Of a stretch of 64,000 nucleotides of DNA, positions 59,110 through 64,000 are shown piece after piece. A program made the translations under genes and the position numbers. How positions within the stretch are numbered: position 1 is the first letter of the stretch; the number at the start of each line of letters is the position of its first letter. Origin of the DNA: JANNPJ01 sp965200525 (GTDB taxonomy: Bacteria; Actinomycetota; Actinomycetes; Actinomycetales; Kineosporiaceae); assembly GCA_965200525.1 (NCBI GenBank), contig OZ241368.1, positions 1,364,001 to 1,428,000 on the forward strand, given 5' to 3'. The notes under the pieces are model-generated. The model worked only from the letters and a program-made list of their open reading frames with translations. It did not search any database and was not told where the DNA came from.

Positions 59110-59443
59110 GAGGGGTCCTTCCACGGGCCTGCGAGCGTAACGAGCGCATGCCTGACGACCCGCGGCTGATGGCGGGGCAAGGCATAGGTAAGCGCAAAGC
59201 GTCAGGCTACTCGAAATGGCCAGCACTGTCTAGCCGGCCTGTCAAGGCCGGTGCTGGCAGGCAAGTCCCGCTATAGACGGACGGGGCGGCCCCCAGGGCC
59301 ACCCCACCTCAACACTGCTGCCGGAGCTGCCGTCCGACTGCTGCGATCTACACATGAGCATGACAAGTGGTCAGGGGACCGTCAACCCCACGCGCCGTCA
59401 CATTCGCCCGAACAGCCCGACCGTGGACCGCCCAAAATGCGAC
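59110..59443 (-). promoter_or_regulatory. rpoB upstream region with promoter and inverted repeat
   Basis: Best promoter: TAGACA (-35, 59227-59232), 17-nt spacer, TAGCCT (-10, 59204-59209) on the minus strand, giving a leader near 88 nt. Overlapping its upstream edge is CCGGCCT-GTCA-AGGCCGG (59234-59251), extended by CAGCAC (59221-59226) / GTGCTG (59251-59256); a TTGACA lies inside it. The rest of the gap to the rplL terminator shows no gene. Confidence 0.5.
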
Positions 59444-59491
59444 TTCCCCGCGAGCCGACCCCAGATGATCTGGGGCCGGATTCGCGGGGAA
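59444..59491 (-). terminator. Terminator of rplJ-rplL
   Basis: Outer arms TTCCCCGCGA (59444-59453) and TCGCGGGGAA (59482-59491), with an inner CCCCAGA-TGA-TCTGGGG stem. It starts 20 nt after the rplL stop and separates rplJL from rpoBC. Confidence 0.75.
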
Positions 59492-59510
59492 GAACGCGGT
59501 TGGCGCTAGA

Positions 59511-59897
59511 TCACTTGAGCGTGACCTTGGCGCCGGCACCCTCGAGAGCGGACTTGGCCTTCTCGGCGGCCTCCTTGGTGACCTTCTCCAGAACGGCCTT
59601 CGGAGCGGCGTCGACCAGGTCCTTGGCCTCCTTGAGGCCCAGGCTGGTGAGGGCGCGCACCTCCTTGATGACCTGGATCTTCTTGTCGCCGGCAGCCTCG
59701 AGGACGACGTCGAACTCGTCCTTCTCCTCCTCGGCCTCGACTGCGGCGCCGCCACCGGCCGGGCCGGCCGCGACGGCGACCGGAGCGGCCGCGGTGACCT
59801 CGAACTTCTCCTCGAACTTCTTCACGAAGTCGGACAGCTCGATGAGCGTGAGTTCCGCGAACGCGTCGAGCAGGTCGTCGGTGCTGAGCTTCGCCAT
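59511..59897 (-). CDS. rplL: 50S ribosomal protein L7/L12
   Basis: 128 residues. N-terminal dimerisation helix KLSTDDLLDAFAELTLIELS, an Ala/Gly hinge (VAVAAGPAGGGAAVEAEEEK), and the factor-binding domain DEFDVVLEAAGDKKIQVIKE, VRALTSLGLKEAKDLVDAAP. Several copies per ribosome recruit GTPase factors. 90 nt after rplJ. Confidence 0.98.
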   Translation of the reverse strand: MAKLSTDDLLDAFAELTLIELSDFVKKFEEKFEVTAAAPVAVAAGPAGGGAAVEAEEEKDEFDVVLEAAGDKKIQVIKEVRALTSLGLKEAKDLVDAAPKAVLEKVTKEAAEKAKSALEGAGAKVTLK

Positions 59898-59987
59898 GAT
59901 GGCTTTTCCCTTTCGTACAGCGTGACTGTCATGACCGGGCTGATCTCGGTGACCAGTCCGGATGTTTCGACTGCGGGACGGCGCGGA

Positions 59988-60581
59988 CTACTCCGCGGCG
60001 ACGGCCTCGGCCTCGGGGCTGCCGGCCTCGGGGGCCACCGAAGTGTCCTCCGCGGCGGCGGGAGCCTCGTCGGCCAGCTTCTGCCGCAGGGCCTCCACGG
60101 TGCGAACCGCCTGAGCCAGCGGGGCGGCGAACAGGTAGGCCGCGTTGTTCAGCGACGCCTTCATCGCGCCGGCCAGCTTGGCCAGCAGCACCTCACGGGA
60201 CTCGAGGTCGGCGAGCTTGCGGATCTCGTCGGCCGTCAGGGGGTTGCCGTCGAGCACGCCCCCCTTGATCACCAGCGCCGGGTTGGTCCGGGCGAAGTCA
60301 CGAAGACCCTTCGCCGCCTCGACCGGGTCCCCGGTGACGAAGACGACCGCGCTCGGGCCGGCGAGCTGACCGTCGAAGGCCGTCACCCCGGCTTCCTTGG
60401 CAGCGATCTTGGTCAGGGTGTTCTTCACGACCGTGTAGGTCGCGTGCTCCTTGATGTTCGCCCGCAGCTGGGTGAGCTGGGTGACGGTCAGCCCGCGGTA
60501 CTCCGTCAGCACCGCGGCGTTCGAGTCCCGGAACTTGCCCGTGAGCTCGGCCACCGTCGCAGCCTTGTCTGGCCTCGCCAT
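59988..60581 (-). CDS. rplJ: 50S ribosomal protein L10
   Basis: 197 residues. MARPDKAATVAELTGKFRDS, RGLTVTQLTQLRANIKEHAT, VVKNTLTKIAAKEAGV; C-terminal helices that bind L12 dimers, then an acidic tail of about 20. AAGGAG precedes the ATG. Base of the stalk. Free L10-L12 complex represses its own leader in many bacteria; that leader is recognisable upstream. Confidence 0.98.
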   Translation of the reverse strand: MARPDKAATVAELTGKFRDSNAAVLTEYRGLTVTQLTQLRANIKEHATYTVVKNTLTKIAAKEAGVTAFDGQLAGPSAVVFVTGDPVEAAKGLRDFARTNPALVIKGGVLDGNPLTADEIRKLADLESREVLLAKLAGAMKASLNNAAYLFAAPLAQAVRTVEALRQKLADEAPAAAEDTSVAPEAGSPEAEAVAAE

Positions 60582-60644
60582 GGCACTCCTTCATTCCTGT
60601 TGCCGGCGTGTGTCAGGCCCTTCCCGGTCCATGGGACATGCGAA

Positions 60645-60671
60645 ACGCCCCGGCGCAGGCGCACGGGGCGT
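60645..60671 (-). terminator. Attenuator-type hairpin before rplJ
   Basis: Arms ACGCCCCG (60645-60652) and CGGGGCGT (60664-60671) around an 11-nt loop. On the minus strand it is followed by TTTCG. A preceding GTCTTC-AGA-GAAGAC hairpin lies at 60677-60691. Together with the L10-binding leader they could form a terminator/antiterminator switch. Confidence 0.55.
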
Positions 60672-60691
60672 GAAAAGTCTTCAGAGAAGAC

Positions 60692-60784
60692 GGCTCAGAC
60701 TGATCCGAAACACCTAACGCGGGCCGCCCGCTGATGCGGGGCCTTCGGCCACCTCGGAGAGGCGGCAACCGACGATCTTTGGCA
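60692..60784 (-). ncRNA. Ribosomal protein L10 leader RNA
   Basis: In sense orientation the leader contains GCTGCCAAAGATCGTCGGTT, a CCTCTCCGAGGTGG stem, CCGAAGGCCCCGC and GCGGCCCGCGTTAGGTG. This series (CCAAAGA-C-G, GGTTGCCG, CCGAAGG, GCCCGCG...AGGTG) is the pattern of the actinobacterial L10 leader to which L10-(L12) binds. It begins at or just after the predicted transcription start and lies about 110 nt before the rplJ ATG. Confidence 0.75.
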
Positions 60785-60790
60785 GCCTCC

Positions 60791-60870
60791 AGAATACGCC
60801 GAAGGCCTTGACTTCTCCTAATCAGCGCCTGATCAATGCCCGATCAGCGCCGACATCAACGCCTGATCAA
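60791..60870 (-). promoter_or_regulatory. rplJL promoter with upstream repeated sequence
   Basis: A near-perfect -10, TATTCT, lies at 60791-60796 (minus strand); the -35 is poor. Upstream are three copies of a 9-mer: ATCAGCGCC (60821-60829), ATCAGCGCC (60843-60851) and ATCAACGCC (60855-60863). The first and last are part of a longer repeat, ATCA(G/A)CGCCTGATCAA, 34 bp apart. The last runs into the stop codon of the response-regulator gene. Candidate activator or repressor sites. Confidence 0.5.
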
Positions 60871-61289
60871 CGACCGGGCAGCCGGACCACGCTGACGAAG
60901 AACTCGTCGATCTTGCGGACCACCTCGATGAATCGCTCGAAGTCGACCGGCTTGGTCACGTAGGCGTTGGCGTGCAGCTCGTAGCTGCGCAGCACGTCCT
61001 CCTCGGACTCGGAGGTGGTCAGCACCACCACCGGGATCTGCCGCAGCACCGGGTCGGCCTTCACGCTGGCCAGCACCTGCCGGCCGTCGACCCGGGGCAG
61101 GTTGAGGTCGAGCAGGATCAGGTCCGGGGTCGGGGCGGCGGTGTAGGCACCCTCTTTGCGCAGGAAGGCCAGGGCGTCGACGCCGTCGTTGACCACGTGC
61201 AGAACGTTGGCGACCTTGTTGTCGGCGAACGCCTCCTGGGTCATCAGGACGTCGCCCGGATCGTCCTCGACCAGCAGCACCTGGATCAT
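60867..61289 (-). CDS. Single-domain response regulator (CheY/Rcp1-like)
   Basis: 140 residues from the ATG at 61289, which overlaps the kinase stop (ATGA). A lone receiver: acidic pair E8-D9-D10 in LLVEDDPGDVLM, phosphoacceptor D61 in DLILLDLNLPRVDG, Thr of VVVLTTSESEEDV, K113 in NAYVTKPVDFERF. The EDDPGDV opening and the DLNLPRVDGR loop are typical of Rcp1-type regulators paired with phytochrome-like kinases. No output domain, so it acts by protein contact or phosphorelay. Confidence 0.93.
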   Translation of the reverse strand: MIQVLLVEDDPGDVLMTQEAFADNKVANVLHVVNDGVDALAFLRKEGAYTAAPTPDLILLDLNLPRVDGRQVLASVKADPVLRQIPVVVLTTSESEEDVLRSYELHANAYVTKPVDFERFIEVVRKIDEFFVSVVRLPGR

Positions 61290-62968
61290 GACGGTCTCCC
61301 CACCGTTCCGGCTGCGGCCGGCTCCCCCGACGGCAGGGCGGAGGCCACCGCTCCCGGGACCAGCACCGGCAGGGTCCAACGGATGGTGGCCCCCTCCCCC
61401 GGGGTGTCGGCCACCCAGATCCGGCCACCGTGGTGCTCGACGATCTTCTTGCACATGGCCAGCCCGATCCCGGTTCCGGTGTAGACCTCCTTGGCGTGCA
61501 GCCGCTGGAAGATCAGAAAGACGCGGTCAGCGTACTCAGGCTCGATCCCGATGCCGTTGTCCGAGCACCAGAACTCCCAGAACGAGCCGTCCGCCCTCAC
61601 CCCGAGGTGGACCCGGGGCGGCTGCTCGCCGTGGAACTTGATCGCGTTGCCGATCAGGTTCTGCAGCAGCTGGGTCAGCAACGGGGCCTCGCCGAGCACA
61701 CTCGGCAGGTCGTCCGAGGTCACCTCGGCCCCGGACTCCTCCCGGGCCGTTTCCAGGTTGCCCAGCGCCGAGCGCAGGCAGGCGTTCAGCGACACCTCGA
61801 CCCGGGGCGAGGTCAGCCGGCCGACCCGGGAGAACTCGAGCAGATCGTTGATCAGCTGCTGCATCCGCTTGGCGCCGTCGACGGCGAAGTGGATGTACTG
61901 GTCGGCCCGCTCGTCGAGCTGGCCCGAGTAGCGCCGCTCGAGCATCTGGCAGAAGCTGGCCACCTTGCGCAGCGGTTCCTGCAGGTCGTGCGAGGCGACG
62001 TAGGCGAACTGCTCCAGCTCGCGGTTGGATCGCTGCAGTTCCGAGGTCTGGTCCTCGAGCAGGGCCCGGGCCGCCGCGACCTCCTGGCCGGCCTGCTCGA
62101 CCGCCGCGATCTGGGCCACCAGGTGCCGGCGCATGGCCTCGACGTCGGCGCCGAGCTCGACGAACTCCAGCGGGCCGCGGGCGGTCACCTCGTGCTCCAG
62201 GTCGCCGGCGCTGACCGTGCGAGCCTCGGCGGCCAGGTGGGCGACCGGCCGGCTGACCCAGCGGCGCAGCAGCCCCCAGAGCAGGTAGCCCCCTCCGACC
62301 GCGATCAGAGCGGCGGTGATGACGGCGGCGAACAGCAGGTTGGTCAGGGTGTGCAGGTGCTCGGCGGCCTGCTGCCGGCCGCCCCGGACCCGGTCGATGT
62401 AGTTCTGGTAGGCGACCCGGACCTGGTCGAAGCGGGCTTTGCCGTCCTCGACCTGGGTGTCGCTGAGCCGGCCGCCCTGCTGGATCTGCTGGATCGACGG
62501 CTCGGCCCACTGGTGGTACCAGTCCTGGCTGGCCTTCTCGACCTGGCTCAAGGAGGCCAGGGCGGCCTTCTCCTTCGGGATCCGCAGGGCCACCTGGGAC
62601 TCGATCGGGGTGTCCCAGGGCCGGCCGGACTCCTGCAGCGGCTGCAGCATGTCGGATCGGCCGGTCAGGGCGTAGCCGCGGACGGCGGTCTCGGCGTCGA
62701 GCATCTGGATGTAGTACGACTGCGAGATCCGCAACCCGTCGTAGTAGTCGTTGATCACCAGGTGCTGGGCCTGGCGGTCCTCGACCTGGAGCACCACGGC
62801 CGTGGCCACCACCCCGATCAGCAGGACCCCGACCGAGCCGAGGGCGATCGCGATCCGGCTGTGCAGGGCCCAGCGCTTCGGCCGCCAGGGGGCCGACCGG
62901 GGTCGCTCGGCCGGCGCCCAGGTGCTGAGCGAGCCCTTGCCGTGCCCGCCGGCGGGTGAGCTGCTCAC
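61286..62968 (-). CDS. Membrane sensor histidine kinase with CHASE3 and HAMP domains
   Basis: 560 residues from the GTG at 62968, which overlaps the stop of the phosphatase gene (GTGA). Order: TM1 39-61; extracellular CHASE3-like helical domain about 65-205 (QSYYIQMLDAETAVRGYALT); TM2 211-231; HAMP 232-285 (RPVAHLAAEARTVSAGDLEH); coiled coil; HisKA with H327 in FAYVASHDLQEPLRKVASFC; ATPase with LIGNAIKFHG, CSDNGIGIEPEY and GTGIGLAMCKKIVEHHGG. The SHDLQEPLRK box places it in the phytochrome-like subgroup, though no chromophore domain is present. Ligand unknown. Confidence 0.93.
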   Translation of the reverse strand: MSSSPAGGHGKGSLSTWAPAERPRSAPWRPKRWALHSRIAIALGSVGVLLIGVVATAVVLQVEDRQAQHLVINDYYDGLRISQSYYIQMLDAETAVRGYALTGRSDMLQPLQESGRPWDTPIESQVALRIPKEKAALASLSQVEKASQDWYHQWAEPSIQQIQQGGRLSDTQVEDGKARFDQVRVAYQNYIDRVRGGRQQAAEHLHTLTNLLFAAVITAALIAVGGGYLLWGLLRRWVSRPVAHLAAEARTVSAGDLEHEVTARGPLEFVELGADVEAMRRHLVAQIAAVEQAGQEVAAARALLEDQTSELQRSNRELEQFAYVASHDLQEPLRKVASFCQMLERRYSGQLDERADQYIHFAVDGAKRMQQLINDLLEFSRVGRLTSPRVEVSLNACLRSALGNLETAREESGAEVTSDDLPSVLGEAPLLTQLLQNLIGNAIKFHGEQPPRVHLGVRADGSFWEFWCSDNGIGIEPEYADRVFLIFQRLHAKEVYTGTGIGLAMCKKIVEHHGGRIWVADTPGEGATIRWTLPVLVPGAVASALPSGEPAAAGTVGRPS

Positions 62969-64000
62969 CGTTGACCTCGAGCGTCGGGCCACTCGACGGC
63001 GACCACCGCGACGTCGTCCGGCATCGCGCCGCCGTGCGCCCGCTGGACCCGGTCGAGCAGGTCGTCGACCACCCGGGCGCCCGTCCCCAGGGTGCGGCTG
63101 GCCTGCGCGAACTCGAGCAGCCCGGGGACGCCGAGGATCTGCGGCTGGCTCCGGCCACGGCGGCCCTCGACCAGGCCGTCGGTGTAGAACAGCAGCCGCC
63201 AGCGCGACGGCAGGGTGATCCGGCGGGCCCGCCAGGCTCCCGGCGGCAGCAGGCCCAGGGCCGAGCTGGACGGATCGCCGGGCAGCTGGACCGGGTTGGG
63301 GTCGAGCAGCATCGGGGGCAGGTGGGCGGCCAGCCACAGGGTGGCGGTCTGCCGGTCGGCGTCGATCACGCACTGGGTCGCCTGGACGAAGATCTCCTCC
63401 GAGCGGCGCTCCCGGATCAGCACGTCCTCCAGCACCGGCAGCAACCGGCCCGGGTCGACGCCGGCCAGCACGAGCGCCCGCCAGGCGATCCGCAGGCTGA
63501 CGCCGAGCGCGGCCTCGTCCGGTCCGTGCCCGGCGACGTCCCCGAGCAGGACGAAGACCCGGCCGTCGGGTACCTCGACCACGTCGTAGAAGTCGCCGCC
63601 GAGCAGGTCGCCGGCCCGGGGCCGGTAGCGCGCGGTGATGCCGATGGCCGGGTCGCGGGTCTGGGTCACCGGCAGCAGGCCGCGCTCGAGGCGGGCGTAC
63701 TCCTCGGCCCGCAACCGGCTGGCGTAGAGCTGGCGGGACTGGTCCTCGGCGGCCCGGCGCTCCATCGCGTAGCGGATCGAGCGGCGCAGCAGTTCACCGT
63801 CCACCTGGCCCTTGACCAGATAGTCCTGAGCGCCGGCGGCGACCGCGGCGGCCCCTGAGCGCTCGTCGTTCAGCCCGGTGAAGCAGATCACGGCCACGTT
63901 GGCCGCGCCGGCCAGGATCTCGCGCACGACCTCCAGGCCCTGACCGTCGGGCAGGCCGAGGTCGAGCAGCACACAGGCGAACGCGCCGTCCCTGAGCAGG
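62965..64000 (-). CDS. Receiver domain fused to SpoIIE/PP2C-type phosphatase (partial, N-terminus beyond window)
   Basis: At least 345 residues remain, open at the right edge. The visible part begins inside a receiver domain (ACVLLDLGLPDGQGLEVVRE with the phosphoacceptor Asp; VAVICFTGLNDE; AGAQDYLVKGQVDGELL). A coiled coil (YAMERRAAEDQSRQLYASRL) leads to a PPM/SpoIIE phosphatase: GDLLGGDFYDVVEV, VFVLLGDVAGHGPDEAALG, LLFYTDGLVEGR and MPDDVAVVAVEW, with the metal-binding Asp residues present. Such RsbU-type enzymes dephosphorylate anti-sigma-factor antagonists. First visible gene of the signalling operon. Confidence 0.93.
   Translation of the reverse strand, partial: LLRDGAFACVLLDLGLPDGQGLEVVREILAGAANVAVICFTGLNDERSGAAAVAAGAQDYLVKGQVDGELLRRSIRYAMERRAAEDQSRQLYASRLRAEEYARLERGLLPVTQTRDPAIGITARYRPRAGDLLGGDFYDVVEVPDGRVFVLLGDVAGHGPDEAALGVSLRIAWRALVLAGVDPGRLLPVLEDVLIRERRSEEIFVQATQCVIDADRQTATLWLAAHLPPMLLDPNPVQLPGDPSSSALGLLPPGAWRARRITLPSRWRLLFYTDGLVEGRRGRSQPQILGVPGLLEFAQASRTLGTGARVVDDLLDRVQRAHGGAMPDDVAVVAVEWPDARGQR

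Overview
The window is chromosomal DNA from a high-GC actinobacterium (class Actinomycetia). The evidence is strong GC3 bias, frequent GTG and TTG starts, a WhiB regulator beside groES-groEL, a His-tailed GroEL1, DUF5709 and DUF4328 proteins, an L10 leader of actinobacterial type, and a gene order from whiB3 to alr that matches the Mycobacterium tuberculosis whiB3-groEL1-groES-tsaD-rimI-tsaB-tsaE-alr block. The alpha-operon region has no rpsD, an arrangement I associate with Streptomyces-like lineages rather than mycobacteria. Genus cannot be fixed from the sequence alone. Nearly all genes lie on the minus strand, so transcription runs mostly from high to low coordinates.

Layout, low to high coordinates. 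1-4.1 kb: a MerR-type regulator (cut by the left edge), whiB3, and a groES-groEL operon under two CIRCE boxes. 4.1-12.1 kb: a SAM methyltransferase, then the alr - alpha/beta hydrolase - tsaE - tsaB - rimI - DUF4328 - tsaD operon (tRNA t6A synthesis plus cell-wall alanine racemase). 12.2-21.4 kb: an amidohydrolase, nnr, a TMEM175-like channel, glmS, coaA, a DUF389 membrane protein and glmM. 21.5-28.9 kb: rpsI-rplM, sthA, an HxlR/MDR divergent pair, a lipid kinase, an ABC-F protein and DUF5709. 29-51.1 kb: truA, then the alpha, spc, S10 and str ribosomal operons in series (rplQ-rpoA-rpsK-rpsM-rpmJ-infA, map-adk-secY, rplO to rpsJ, tuf-fusA-rpsG-rpsL). 51.6-60.6 kb: rpoC-rpoB and rplL-rplJ. 60.9-64 kb: a signalling cassette of single-domain response regulator, CHASE3 histidine kinase and receiver-SpoIIE phosphatase (cut by the right edge).

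Most of the window is core translation, transcription and envelope-precursor machinery. Non-standard points are: an 87-residue unrecognised gene wedged between rpsN and rpsH; a C-terminal accessory domain on L17; a near-identical 26-nt motif shared by the S10 and str leaders; a nested palindrome in the methyltransferase/tsaD gap; a TMEM175-like gene coupled to glmS and nnr; and the three-gene signalling cassette next to rplJL. I saw no mobile elements, CRISPR arrays, phage genes, tRNA or rRNA genes.
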